Shown: positions 6,717 through 15,582 of the stretch, piece by piece
How the letters are laid out: each line of letters starts with the position of its first letter
Numbering within the stretch: the first letter of the stretch is position 1
Source: Pleomorphomonas sp. T1.2MG-36
Lineage (GTDB): Bacteria > Pseudomonadota > Alphaproteobacteria > Rhizobiales > Pleomorphomonadaceae
Assembly: GCF_950100655.1 (NCBI RefSeq)
Contig: NZ_CATNLY010000008.1
Coordinates: 1 to 20,076 of the forward strand
Length of the DNA stretch: 20,076 bases
Direction of reading: 5' to 3'
The notes under the pieces: generated by a model
Told to the model about the DNA's origin: nothing
Seen by the model: only the letters and a program-made list of their open reading frames with translations
Databases searched by the model: none
Made by a program: the position numbers and the translations under genes

Positions 6717-7855
6717 TAGTGCACTGACTCAGTCAGCAGGTTCAGGCAATCGTCTGAGTTTTGCGAGGATGGTTTCGGCTGGCTTTGTCCAGACGAAAGG
6801 CTTTGGGTCGGAATTCTGTTTGCGAATGTAGACGCGAATGGTGTCCTGAAGATCGGCGACGGAGGTAAAGGCTCTGCGGCGTATGGCTTTGCGGGTGAGA
6901 ACCGAGAAGAAGTTCTCGACGGCGTTGAGCCACGATCCCGAGGTCGGCGTGAAATGAAACACCCGGCGCGGATGATCGGCGAGCCACTCCAGGACCTTCG
7001 GGTGCTTGTGGGTGGCGTAGTTGTCGAGGATGGCGTTGACGATCTTGCCGGCCGGCACGACACGCTCGACGGCGTTGAGGAATTTGATGAACTCCTGATG
7101 CCGATGCTTGGGCATGCAGCGGCCGACGACGATGCCGTGGAGGACATCGAGGGCGGCGACCCGGGTAGTAGTGCCGTTACGCTTGTAGTCGTGCGTCATG
7201 GTGCCGCACTTGCCGGGCTTCAGCGGCACCGGGTTGAGTTCGGTCGAGGGCCTGGATCTGGCTCTTTCCGTCGATCGAGACGACGACGGCATGAGCTGGC
7301 GGCTCCATGTAGAGGCCACGATATCCTCGACCTTGGCGGCAAACGCCGGATCGTTGGACCTCTTGAAGGTCCGCGGCCGATGAGGCTGGAGGCGATGGAT
7401 CTCCCAAGTGCGCTGGATAGATCGCAGCGAGATACCGAAGGCCTTGGCCATCGCTCGGCCGGTCCAATGGGTTACTGCCCCGGGTGGCTCGGAGCAGGTC
7501 AGGGCGACGATCCGCGAGACGACGGGTGTCGGAAGGGGCGGTGTGCCAGGCTTGCGGGTCTTGTCTCGAAGAAGGCCGTCGACACCTTCTTCGGCGAAGC
7601 GCTGCTGCCATCGCCAGACGGCCGGCCGGCTGACGCCAGCACGTCGCGCCACTTCGAGCACCGGCAAACGATCGCCGGATAGAAGCACGATCTTGGCGCG
7701 TTGCACATGTTTGAGGGGGCAGTTGCGGTCACCGACGATCTGATCGAGGCGATCGCGATCGGCGCTGTTCAGGATGATGCTGACGGTCTGGGCCATGACC
7801 ACAGACTCACACATCTCACGCGCGACGTGAATCTACCATCTGCGTCAATGCACTA
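6717..7855 (-). mobile_element. IS630-family insertion sequence, copy 1
   Basis: A complete IS630-type element. Imperfect terminal inverted repeats lie at 6717-6746 and 7826-7855 (22 of 30 bases match; outermost TAGTGCA, then TGAC and CAG). It is bounded by the dinucleotide TA within CTAG on both sides, and insertion into CTAG is the known preference of IS630. The sequence from 6712 to 7857 recurs at 9846-10991 in the same orientation and appears identical. It is inserted in an IS481 remnant whose pieces lie on both sides. Confidence 0.92.
6729..7796 (-). CDS. IS630-family DDE transposase, copy 1 (internally frame-shifted, probably inactive)
   Basis: Cut-and-paste transposase. It has N-terminal helix-turn-helix segments ([18 protein letters not shown]), a linker ([11 protein letters not shown]) and a C-terminal DDE catalytic domain containing [12 protein letters not shown] and [10 protein letters not shown], the second Asp and the Glu. 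The start [11 protein letters not shown] matches the usual IS630 N-terminus; another ATG lies six codons upstream at 7814. Between about 7228 and 7317 the frame is wrong. The expected catalytic stretch [17 protein letters not shown] is encoded in a neighbouring frame, and two small deletions (one base and two bases, net one codon) restore the frame on either side. The translated product therefore lacks the first catalytic Asp. The family's usual SIDEKSQ is also SIDGKSQ in the hidden frame. Confidence 0.85.
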   Translation of the reverse strand: MAQTVSIILNSADRDRLDQIVGDRNCPLKHVQRAKIVLLSGDRLPVLEVARRAGVSRPAVWRWQQRFAEEGVDGLLRDKTRKPGTPPLPTPVVSRIVALTCSEPPGAVTHWTGRAMAKAFGISLRSIQRTWEIHRLQPHRPRTFKRSNDPAFAAKVEDIVASTWSRQLMPSSSRSTERARSRPSTELNPVPLKPGKCGTMTHDYKRNGTTTRVAALDVLHGIVVGRCMPKHRHQEFIKFLNAVERVVPAGKIVNAILDNYATHKHPKVLEWLADHPRRVFHFTPTSGSWLNAVENFFSVLTRKAIRRRAFTSVADLQDTIRVYIRKQNSDPKPFVWTKPAETILAKLRRLPEPAD

Positions 7856-7856
7856 G

Positions 7857-7911
7857 CTCGTCCACCATAATGCCGAACGGCCTCACCTCGAGTACTGGAA
7901 CATGAACCTTC
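7857..7911 (+). pseudogene. IS481-family transposase remnant, 3' fragment
   Basis: Directly after the IS630 right end the + strand encodes LVHHNAERPHLEYWNMN. This matches LVHYNTERPHLGYRNMG near the C-terminus of the IS481-type transposase at 15592-16608. It is in the same orientation as the remnant at 6178-6712, so the two are the split ends of one older element. No terminal inverted repeat was recognised after it. Confidence 0.7.
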
Positions 7912-8254
7912 CATTTAGAAAAATCTTAGGCAACTTAGCGACTAAGAAGCTTAAGAGAAGACTTTAGCCGCGAGGCTTAGGTAGCCCTTGGCTTTAATGC
8001 AAGCTTCCTTCGCTGTCATCAGACGAAGGGAGGACGCATAAGCAGGAAATCGTTTTGTTACATCAGCTTTGAGCGTGTAAATGTGATCGACCCTCGGCGG
8101 CATGGAGACTAGAAAAGTACGTAAAAATCGACTCCAAAGTAGGCGAGTATAGCGGTCTTCATGTTCTGATATGCGCCAGTGGGCGGACTCGCGATCGACG
8201 GAATTTGACTTAGAAGTACCCAAAGGCTCTGGATGTAACCCGCATTGGAAGAAA
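7912..8254. other. Non-coding stretch upstream of wzy
   Basis: A region of mixed composition between the IS481 fragment and the polymerase gene. It should contain the wzy promoter, but no clear -35/-10 pair is seen. An open frame on the - strand (7951-8223, 90 codons) has no recognisable domain and no good ribosome site, so it is not called. Confidence 0.4.
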
Positions 8255-9586
8255 ATGTCCTACTTTCTGTTCATAATAAGCACTATATCCCAATCTGTAG
8301 GTGGCGTAGGAAATGTAATTCCTGCCGGAGAGTTGGGTGGGAGACTATTTTTCTACATATCAGTTGCATTTATAATATCCGCAATCATCGAATGGACGTT
8401 ATATCCACGAGTGCTAGGTATTTTCACTAAGAAGTACATCTTTATATCTGTTATAATAGTTCTAGTTATTGTCTCGTCGTCGTTAATTAATTATGAAAGC
8501 ATAAATAATACGTTTGGTATGGGAATGACAGGTTGGGAGTTGTTCTTTAGGTCAGCGTTCGTGCTTGTATACATGATGATATTTTTCATTTTTGTCGCGC
8601 ATATGTTAGAGAGTTATCAAGAGCCTATAGAGAAATATACGTATCCATTCATTCTTTTGTCATGGATACTAATACTCGTTGCATTACTTGAAATATTTTC
8701 TTGGTACAATGAGCCGGTAAAGTCAATTCTCGTGTCGATTCGAACGTTGTATTCAACTCGACCGGAGGTTGAACCATTCAGAGTAGCTGGGCTAGATTAC
8801 GAGACGTCTTTCTACACCATAACTTTAATATCGTGTATCCCGGCGCTTCTGTATTCTGACTTGTCGTACGGAAAGAGTGTTATAAATATAAGGAATGCTA
8901 TACTATTAGTTATACTTGGAGTGTCCGGATCTCGCACCGCAATGATGTATCTCGCGCTTGCTACGCTTGCATCAATTCTATTTGTAGTAAATAGAGACTC
9001 ATTAAGAAAGCGGCTGATAACGTTATCAATCGGATTTGTTCTTGTGCTGGGGCCATTATTCCCGTTCTTGGCGCAAGCCTACAATTTAGAATCCGAGAGC
9101 CTATCAAATCTTACCCGAACGTTACAGGCCGCTTCGGCAAGTCAATTAGGATTTACATATCCATTTGGATTCGGATTTGGGCAAGCCAATATTCAAGTCG
9201 CTGCCAATTTTGCGTCTAGACTAATTCAGAGTCAAGAAATTGAGCTATTTCTCACAGGAGCTCGTGGTCAAGCTTTCTCTCCAGTGTATAGCTGGTACGC
9301 GAGAACGATATGCGAAATCGGATTTGTTCCTTATTACTTACTGGTAGTTGCCTTTTGCATAGCGATCCATAGAGTATTAAGTGTCTCTGTCAGGAGATGT
9401 GAGGAAATATTGGTCGTGTCAACTGTTGTCGCCTTCCAAGCGGCTTCATTTTCATTTGAGGGATACCATTTCTGGTCGCTCTGGCAGATAGTTCTGGTTT
9501 GTTGTTTGGTGTATGGTTGTTCAGAACGCAATAAGAGGTGTTCGACGATAAATAGTCAAAGCAAGACCGGCCTATCAATGCGTTAA
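8255..9586 (+). CDS. wzy: O-antigen polymerase (Wzy-like multi-spanning membrane protein)
   Basis: A hydrophobic protein of about 443 aa with some ten or more predicted membrane segments, for example YFLFIISTISQSV, YIFISVIIVLVIVSS, YPFILLSWILILVALLEIF, LITLSIGFVLVLGPLF and YYLLVVAFCIAIH. Two periplasmic-loop-like hydrophilic stretches are present, and GVSGSRTAMMYLALATL near the middle is the kind of motif seen in O-antigen ligase/polymerase (Wzy_C-type) proteins. It would join lipid-linked repeat units on the periplasmic face. I prefer ATG 8255, where GGAA lies close upstream and the first membrane segment begins at once; an in-frame ATG at 8171 adds 28 hydrophilic residues without a ribosome site. 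The gene is very AT-rich and lies between two identical IS630 copies. A WaaL-type ligase is the alternative, but the presence of wzx favours Wzy. Confidence 0.8.
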   Translation: MSYFLFIISTISQSVGGVGNVIPAGELGGRLFFYISVAFIISAIIEWTLYPRVLGIFTKKYIFISVIIVLVIVSSSLINYESINNTFGMGMTGWELFFRSAFVLVYMMIFFIFVAHMLESYQEPIEKYTYPFILLSWILILVALLEIFSWYNEPVKSILVSIRTLYSTRPEVEPFRVAGLDYETSFYTITLISCIPALLYSDLSYGKSVINIRNAILLVILGVSGSRTAMMYLALATLASILFVVNRDSLRKRLITLSIGFVLVLGPLFPFLAQAYNLESESLSNLTRTLQAASASQLGFTYPFGFGFGQANIQVAANFASRLIQSQEIELFLTGARGQAFSPVYSWYARTICEIGFVPYYLLVVAFCIAIHRVLSVSVRRCEEILVVSTVVAFQAASFSFEGYHFWSLWQIVLVCCLVYGCSERNKRCSTINSQSKTGLSMR

Positions 9587-9845
9587 GTCATTCGCGGTTT
9601 TCTACCGATTAAAATTGTTGTTGCTCTCGCTGGCTCCACCAAGCACTGGAGTCGACTTTGTTTTGCATCAGCTCACATGGCGCTTCGGCATCACTCAAAG
9701 TGATCGGCGTCTGCACACGAGAACGCCGGGCGTTGTTGGCAGACACGCCGCTGTGAGGTTCGCGAGCTCGATTGGGAGATCGCCGAGCCCGCCCTTTCAA
9801 TGACGGTCGCCTCTGGCAACGGCGTCGGGCTTAACAGCAACATCC
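9587..9845. other. Degenerate sequence between wzy and IS630 copy 2
   Basis: Composition jumps from AT-rich to GC-rich at about 9620, as in the other dead IS segments of this window. One frame near 9765-9840 gives an IAEPALS…NGVGLNSNIL stretch that faintly recalls the small regulatory protein of IS66-type elements. This is weak, and no element is called. Confidence 0.3.
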
Positions 9846-9850
9846 TCACC

Positions 9851-10989
9851 TAGTGCACTGACTCAGTCAGCAGGTTCAGGCAATCGTCTGAGTTTTGCGA
9901 GGATGGTTTCGGCTGGCTTTGTCCAGACGAAAGGCTTTGGGTCGGAATTCTGTTTGCGAATGTAGACGCGAATGGTGTCCTGAAGATCGGCGACGGAGGT
10001 AAAGGCTCTGCGGCGTATGGCTTTGCGGGTGAGAACCGAGAAGAAGTTCTCGACGGCGTTGAGCCACGATCCCGAGGTCGGCGTGAAATGAAACACCCGG
10101 CGCGGATGATCGGCGAGCCACTCCAGGACCTTCGGGTGCTTGTGGGTGGCGTAGTTGTCGAGGATGGCGTTGACGATCTTGCCGGCCGGCACGACACGCT
10201 CGACGGCGTTGAGGAATTTGATGAACTCCTGATGCCGATGCTTGGGCATGCAGCGGCCGACGACGATGCCGTGGAGGACATCGAGGGCGGCGACCCGGGT
10301 AGTAGTGCCGTTACGCTTGTAGTCGTGCGTCATGGTGCCGCACTTGCCGGGCTTCAGCGGCACCGGGTTGAGTTCGGTCGAGGGCCTGGATCTGGCTCTT
10401 TCCGTCGATCGAGACGACGACGGCATGAGCTGGCGGCTCCATGTAGAGGCCACGATATCCTCGACCTTGGCGGCAAACGCCGGATCGTTGGACCTCTTGA
10501 AGGTCCGCGGCCGATGAGGCTGGAGGCGATGGATCTCCCAAGTGCGCTGGATAGATCGCAGCGAGATACCGAAGGCCTTGGCCATCGCTCGGCCGGTCCA
10601 ATGGGTTACTGCCCCGGGTGGCTCGGAGCAGGTCAGGGCGACGATCCGCGAGACGACGGGTGTCGGAAGGGGCGGTGTGCCAGGCTTGCGGGTCTTGTCT
10701 CGAAGAAGGCCGTCGACACCTTCTTCGGCGAAGCGCTGCTGCCATCGCCAGACGGCCGGCCGGCTGACGCCAGCACGTCGCGCCACTTCGAGCACCGGCA
10801 AACGATCGCCGGATAGAAGCACGATCTTGGCGCGTTGCACATGTTTGAGGGGGCAGTTGCGGTCACCGACGATCTGATCGAGGCGATCGCGATCGGCGCT
10901 GTTCAGGATGATGCTGACGGTCTGGGCCATGACCACAGACTCACACATCTCACGCGCGACGTGAATCTACCATCTGCGTCAATGCACTA
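9851..10989 (-). mobile_element. IS630-family insertion sequence, copy 2
   Basis: Second copy of the element at 6717-7855, offset by 3134 bp and in the same orientation. Ends, inverted repeats, flanking CTAG and internal sequence appear identical. The shared sequence runs from 9846 to 10991; beyond that the flanks diverge. It lies immediately beside an IS3-type remnant on its right. With copy 1 it brackets wzy as a composite-transposon-like unit. Confidence 0.92.
9863..10930 (-). CDS. IS630-family DDE transposase, copy 2 (same internal lesion)
   Basis: Its translation is identical to that of the copy 1 transposase, including the out-of-frame stretch (here about 10362-10451) that removes the first catalytic Asp. 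The start [11 protein letters not shown] is used as in copy 1; an in-frame ATG lies at 10948. Because both copies share the same pair of compensating deletions, the lesion predates the duplication. Confidence 0.85.
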   Translation of the reverse strand: MAQTVSIILNSADRDRLDQIVGDRNCPLKHVQRAKIVLLSGDRLPVLEVARRAGVSRPAVWRWQQRFAEEGVDGLLRDKTRKPGTPPLPTPVVSRIVALTCSEPPGAVTHWTGRAMAKAFGISLRSIQRTWEIHRLQPHRPRTFKRSNDPAFAAKVEDIVASTWSRQLMPSSSRSTERARSRPSTELNPVPLKPGKCGTMTHDYKRNGTTTRVAALDVLHGIVVGRCMPKHRHQEFIKFLNAVERVVPAGKIVNAILDNYATHKHPKVLEWLADHPRRVFHFTPTSGSWLNAVENFFSVLTRKAIRRRAFTSVADLQDTIRVYIRKQNSDPKPFVWTKPAETILAKLRRLPEPAD

Positions 10990-11000
10990 GCAGAATGCGG

Positions 11001-11332
11001 GAGTCGAATAACACCACGCTGCTCGCTCTGGGCAAGGCGACGCAAAACGGCGTCATTGACGCTTCAACGGCCGTCTGCGCGATGAGTTGCTCAACGAGAC
11101 GCCGTTCGCCTCAATCACCTAGGCAACGGCCGTATTGTCGAACTCGAGGGTAGACTACAACACAGATCGTCCGCAATCCCGGATCGGATGACGCACCCCG
11201 GCCTGTTTGCAGCAATCTTCCCATCCCGCTTGGCTCAAGTGCTCCGCCAAGCAAAACCATCCCGCGCCTGCGCTCGGCATCACTGCCCGTAAGGTCGAAA
11301 CTGGCGCCAAAAGCGAACTCAGAACCGGATAA
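11001..11332 (+). pseudogene. IS3-family transposase (OrfB) C-terminal remnant
   Basis: Broken frames encode the end of an IS3-type integrase. From about 11070 the frame reads NGRLRDELLNETPFASI, then VDYNTDRPQSRIG and RTPA. A second frame gives KVETGAKSELRTG before a stop at 11330-11332. These match the conserved SFNGRLRDELLNE … DYN..RPHS.LG..TP … ELRTG end of IS3-family OrfB proteins. Internal stops and at least one frameshift near 11060 show it is dead. The N-terminal part is absent; IS630 copy 2 ends ten bases before it. Confidence 0.8.
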
Positions 11333-11419
11333 CTCGTTAGGACAACCGCATTGCCTGGAGCCGCAATGGTTATCTGAGGCTGCAATTCAATTTATACACA
11401 TTTTTCTGTAGGTAAATTT

Positions 11420-12733
11420 ATGATTAGAGAGTTTCTATCGCTATTAATACGTGGAGCGTCATCAAGATACGTTGTGTATATAGCTTCACTAGTAAATAAT
11501 ATTATTCTATCTAGAATTCTGACGCCAGACGATTTCGGTTTGATGGTGTCGGTACTTTTAATATATGGATTCATGCAACAGGTAACAGAGTCTGGAATTA
11601 CGCCTATTATTATCTCAAGGCGCGATTTGTCACCAGAGGACGCCGGGGGCATATTTAAAGCAACTGCTTTACTTGGTTTCATGAATTCAATCATAATAGT
11701 GGCCGCGGTGGCTGCTCTGAGCCAAGCGAAAGTGTTAAATTGGAGCACAAACCTCGTCGCGATAGTATCGACCGCCGCTATAATATCATGTATGACTACA
11801 GTTCCGCAGTCTATTATACAAAAAAGACAGAAATTTTTTATATTTGCAATAGCCGGATTTCTGTCCGAGCTCATTGGTGGACTAGTTTCATTATCGTTTT
11901 ATCGTTTTCATATATTGAGTGGGGCGGATATACTTGGGGTGAAACTATTAACATCTGTGGTGGTCTCGTTTGTTGTTGGCGTTTACTGGTTACGAAGATC
12001 TGGGGAGATAATTTTCTCTGGAGATATATCGGCATCTATGAAGTTAAGGCAGCAGGGTAAATTCCAAGTATTGTTTAATATCATGATATACATAACGAGG
12101 AACGCCGATAATTTTGTGATAGCTCAGTTCTTTGGGTCTCGGCAGTTAGGCGTCTATGATAAAGCGTATCAACTAATGAGATACCCGATCACTCTATTAT
12201 CATATGCAATCGGACCAACACTCCTAGGCGCGCTAGTGAGCAAAAATCTTTCAGGTATAGAGGTATCACGACTCATTGAGAAATTGGCGATTATATCGCT
12301 ACTCATGTCAATTCCTCTATCTGTCGTGATATTCATTCTGTCTCCTATTGCCATTCCAGCTATTTTCGGAGAGAATTGGGAGAGATCATCAAGCATACTA
12401 AAAATATTAACTCTATCGTTGCCGTTGCAAATAATATCAGCTACTAGCGGAAGCGTTTATCAGGCAATGAATAGGAATGATCTTCTTTTGCTGAGTGGGG
12501 TGCTTAACTGCTTCTGCATGGCCGGTGCGTTGGCCATTGGCGTTATGTTTGGAAAAGTAGAGGCGATAGCTTGGGCGACATCTGTTTCATTTATTGTTGG
12601 GTACTTTATCAACTATTATATTCTATACAACAAATGTCTGAAGTGTAGTGCAGCTCGATTTCTCTGGAGTACGGGTGTCCCTACGGTTTCAATGGCAGTT
12701 GTATTGGGTATATTTGGAGGGTACGGAGCTTAA
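11420..12733 (+). CDS. wzx: Lipid-linked oligosaccharide flippase (Wzx, WzxC-like)
   Basis: A 437-aa polytopic membrane protein of the polysaccharide transporter family in the MOP superfamily, expected to flip undecaprenyl-diphosphate-linked repeat units to the periplasm. Typical features are an N-terminal RGASSRYVVYIASLVNNII segment, RILTPDDFGLM, and RNADNFVIAQFFGSRQLGVYDKAYQL in the middle. The pattern 'R-x-x-D-x-x-x-I-x-x-x-x-G-x-x-x-L-G-x-Y-x-x-A-Y' is characteristic of WzxC/Wzx proteins. About twelve hydrophobic segments are visible. The start ATG 11420 has AGG eight bases upstream. The length is slightly short of the 470-500 usual for WzxC, with the C-terminus ending soon after the last membrane segment. 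Very AT-rich, like wzy and the GT2 genes. Confidence 0.87.
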   Translation: MIREFLSLLIRGASSRYVVYIASLVNNIILSRILTPDDFGLMVSVLLIYGFMQQVTESGITPIIISRRDLSPEDAGGIFKATALLGFMNSIIIVAAVAALSQAKVLNWSTNLVAIVSTAAIISCMTTVPQSIIQKRQKFFIFAIAGFLSELIGGLVSLSFYRFHILSGADILGVKLLTSVVVSFVVGVYWLRRSGEIIFSGDISASMKLRQQGKFQVLFNIMIYITRNADNFVIAQFFGSRQLGVYDKAYQLMRYPITLLSYAIGPTLLGALVSKNLSGIEVSRLIEKLAIISLLMSIPLSVVIFILSPIAIPAIFGENWERSSSILKILTLSLPLQIISATSGSVYQAMNRNDLLLLSGVLNCFCMAGALAIGVMFGKVEAIAWATSVSFIVGYFINYYILYNKCLKCSAARFLWSTGVPTVSMAVVLGIFGGYGA

Positions 12734-13174
12734 TCGTATTTCTGGCAGTGTTGTTGATACGGGAACCGACTGATTGCTGGTTAGGTTTCTCGGAGAGGCG
12801 GTGTGGTGGAGTTTGACATACGTATCTACAGACCGTGTTGAGCATCCTCGATGCATCTGAGAGGTTTCCGGGTGTCGTTACACCAAGATTACCCCTCTAC
12901 TGGGGTGACTGGCGGGTGAGCGCGGACTGGGTAATATTAAAGATTTGCTGCACACCGAGATATACAGCGCCAACAGGCGCCGGTTTTGGTCTGGTGGATG
13001 TTAAGTATCACATCTTGATGTTCCTAGGTCTGTGCCCCCACAATCAGATTCATCGTAGTCCCCGGCTAGTTCGAGTAGAACACAGTGAGTAAGCGGCAGC
13101 ACGAAGGTCGGACCACTTGCCATTCCTCCTCCACTAGATACTATTCAAATATATTCCATATATAGAGGCAGAAA
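12734..13174. other. Unassigned region between wzx and the second GT2 gene
   Basis: About 440 bases with no supported gene. The middle (roughly 12800-13130) is more GC-rich than its neighbours and may be another decayed mobile element, but no family was recognised. An open frame at 12835-13092 (85 codons) has no domain or ribosome site. The last 40 bases are AT-rich and lead into the next gene. Confidence 0.4.
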
Positions 13175-13996
13175 ATGGAAAAAGTTGAGATATTGATGGC
13201 AACCTACAATGGCGAGAATTATCTATCTGAACAGATTGAATCAATTATTAAGCAATCATATAGGAACTGGGCACTTATTATTCACGATGATGGATCGTCG
13301 GACTCGACGCTGGAGATTGTTTCGAGTTTCTCAAAACGAGATGATAGAATAACTGTTATCTCTGATGGAGAGGTTTTTCGATCTGCCTCCAAGAATTTTG
13401 AGCATCTGGCAAAACTATCGAGTGCGAAATACGTATGCTTTAGCGATCAAGACGACGTGTGGCGCGAAGATCATGTGCTGAACTTGGTCGAAGAAATCGA
13501 GTCGCAGGATATAGATGGCAGGCCGCGCTTGGTATTCTCTGATTGTACTGTCGTTGATAAAGAATTAAACGAGATGTACGCGTCGTTAGTTAAGTTTAGG
13601 AGAACAAAGCCAAGACTTTCACGATCTTTGAAGATGATGAGCGTTAGAAATTGCGTCACCGGGTGCGCAATGATATTGAATCGAGCTGCTATTGAAGTGA
13701 GCATTCCTTTCCATAGCAGTGCAAACATGCACGATCATTGGATTTCATTATGTGTTTTGAAAAATGGTGGAGATGTTACGTTTCTCGATAAGATAACCGT
13801 TAATTATAGACAACACACCGGTAATGTTATTGGGGCGGATGGCCCGGGCGTATACAGGAAATTGGTGTCTAAAGGTGAGATGAAGAAAAGCATAAGAAGG
13901 ACATGGTCAGCGTATGAACAGGCAAAAGAAATCGGGGCAGTAAGAAATTATGTCCAGTTTTTGGTGCTGAAAATGCTTGCAAAGATGAGTTATTAA
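13175..13996 (+). CDS. Family 2 glycosyltransferase (rhamnosyltransferase-like)
   Basis: A 273-aa GT-A enzyme related to the GT2 protein at 3875-4603. Both carry the ATYNGE.YL..QI.SI N-terminus, a DDGS.DST nucleotide-binding motif and DQDDVW, here at residues 91-96. A later MHDHWISL corresponds to WHDWYIGL in the other copy. It would add a sugar, plausibly L-rhamnose given rfbA and rfbC, to the repeat unit on the cytoplasmic face. Start is ATG 13175, with GAGG about ten bases upstream. No close partner gene: decayed sequence lies on both sides, so it needs its own promoter or read-through from wzx, where an antitermination factor would help. Confidence 0.86.
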   Translation: MEKVEILMATYNGENYLSEQIESIIKQSYRNWALIIHDDGSSDSTLEIVSSFSKRDDRITVISDGEVFRSASKNFEHLAKLSSAKYVCFSDQDDVWREDHVLNLVEEIESQDIDGRPRLVFSDCTVVDKELNEMYASLVKFRRTKPRLSRSLKMMSVRNCVTGCAMILNRAAIEVSIPFHSSANMHDHWISLCVLKNGGDVTFLDKITVNYRQHTGNVIGADGPGVYRKLVSKGEMKKSIRRTWSAYEQAKEIGAVRNYVQFLVLKMLAKMSY

Positions 13997-14221
13997 CAGA
14001 AATGCGAGCGAACCGGATCGAAATACACAAAACTAACGCTTAAAAGGTATTCGTGTTCTTTGCGGGCGGGGGCGAGGGGTACTGAATGTCATCAAATAGG
14101 CGAAGGACTTTTTTGCTGTGATCGCTTAGGCTAAATAAGAAAACGTGTAGGTGACAGAATCGTGCGTTCTTCTTGCGTTCGCCTCCGCAACGAATCCACT
14201 GATCGGCCCGTTTGCATATAA

Positions 14222-15350
14222 TACCGGTTTCGTCAGATGCTGACTCACGGTCTATGCAAATCAGTTTGTCTCTGATTCCCTCCTCGTTGGGGGAGGATTG
14301 ATGATGCCGAGCAAACTGATCATTCGGACGGATATCAGCGTGGAGACGCTGCGTCGGCGGGCGCGACTTGAATGGGATGGCAGGGTTGCAGCTCGGCTTC
14401 TGGCAATCGCCAACGCCCTTGACGGCATGAGCCGTGCCGAGGCGGCGAGAGCGGCTGGGTGATCCGCTTCAACGCTGAAGGGATCGCCGGCCTTTGCGAT
14501 CGCAAGCGCTCTGGTCCGAAGCCGCTTTTGGACGAAGGCCAGCAGGCGGCCTTGCGGACCATGGTCCTGCGCGGTCCCGGTCCGGATCGGGACGGCGTTT
14601 CTGCCTAGCGCCTCACCGACATCTGTCGCCTCTGCGAGGAGCGCTTCGGCGTGACCTACTCGGTCAGCGGCATGTTCGATCATCTGAAGGGTCTCGACCT
14701 TAGCTGGCAGAAGAGCCGGCCGCGTCACCTCAGGCCGATGCTGCCGCCCAGAAGGCGTTCAAAAAGGGGGCTCGCCAAAGCTGTGAAGCGCATCGCCAAG
14801 CTGCACGAAGGCAAACAGATTCAGCTCTGGCTCCAGGACGAAGCCCGTGTCGGACGGAAAGGACGCAACGCCCATGTCTGGTTCGAGAAGGGCATCCTAC
14901 CGGTCATGCGCACCGACAAGCGCTTCAAATCTGTCTACATCTACGGCGCCATCCATCCCGGCACCGATGACGCCTTCGCTCTGATCCTACCCAGAGCCGA
15001 TACCGAGATGATGCGCCTCGACTTCGATACCTTCGCACAAAGCCTGCCCACCGATGTCCATGTCGTGCTGGTACTCGACAAGGACGGATGGCACGTCACC
15101 GGGCGACTCAAACCACCAGACAACCTCAGCCTCGTTCATCTGCCGGCCTACTCCTTCGAGCTCAACCCGTCGAACGCCTCTGGTTCTACCTCAAGGAGCG
15201 CTTCCTTTCCCACCGCATCTTCAACGACCAGCATGCCATCGTCGAAGCCTGCGCAAAGGCTTGGAACGACCTAAAGACGGAAACGGGGCGCATCGCTTCG
15301 CTCACCGACTATCCCTACATCAGAAAGGTCAGGCCCTAACGGAACTGGTA
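14222..15350 (+). mobile_element. Second, unrelated IS630-type element (decayed)
   Basis: The element is bounded by TA at 14222-14223 and 15349-15350. Its ends form inverted repeats: CCGGTTTCGTCAG at 14224-14236 and the complement of CTAACGGAACTGG at 15336-15348 (10 of 13 match). Size and TA boundaries fit IS630/Tc1-mariner elements. It differs from the two intact copies in sequence and orientation. The transposase inside is broken. Confidence 0.75.
14301..15339 (+). pseudogene. IS630-type transposase pseudogene
   Basis: Reading starts at ATG 14301 behind GGGGGAGG with LRRRARLEWDGRVAARLL and hits a TGA at 14460, where a small deletion removes part of the helix-turn-helix. It continues in another frame (FNAEGIAGLCDRKRSGPKP), meets TAG at 14606, and runs on through the catalytic domain (LQDEARVGRKGR, first Asp; LDKDGWH, second Asp). 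One G is lost at about 15169, and the end is in a third frame (NPVERLWFYLKERFLSHRI, Glu) to TAA 15337-15339. The three DDE residues survive in separate frames. Clearly inactive. Confidence 0.88.
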
Positions 15351-15582
15351 TAACGCTCCTGCCGTCGCCACCTGGTAGGCTGTAGGCTCATAAGCCCGCT
15401 TGCAATTTACGCGACTCAAGGTGCCCGACATTGCCGATAGCATGCCGTCGATATGAACTCCGTTGGAATTCAAACGGTCGATCTTGTTCATGGCCTATCA
15501 GAAAATCTAGCGGCGTGCTCCATGTTGATAGTTTTCTGTGCACTAAGTGGCACTTTTCGGCGCTTCGGGACAGAACATATCA
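15351..15582. other. Spacer between two decayed insertion sequences
   Basis: About 230 bases with no gene, no recognised domain in any frame and no convincing regulatory site. Confidence 0.4.

Noticed and set aside
6954..7682. 242-codon + strand frame inside the IS630 copy (repeated at 10088-10816)
   Set aside because: Antisense to the transposase, with no recognisable domain; present twice only because the element is.
7951..8223. 90-codon - strand frame upstream of wzy
   Set aside because: No domain, no ribosome site and it overlaps the likely wzy promoter region; a chance frame.
12835..13092. 85-codon + strand frame between wzx and GT2
   Set aside because: Poor start context and no recognisable protein features.
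15537..15552. Inverted GTGC/GCAC motif resembling the IS630 end GCACTA
   Set aside because: Only about seven bases agree with the IS630 terminus and no further inverted-repeat sequence follows.
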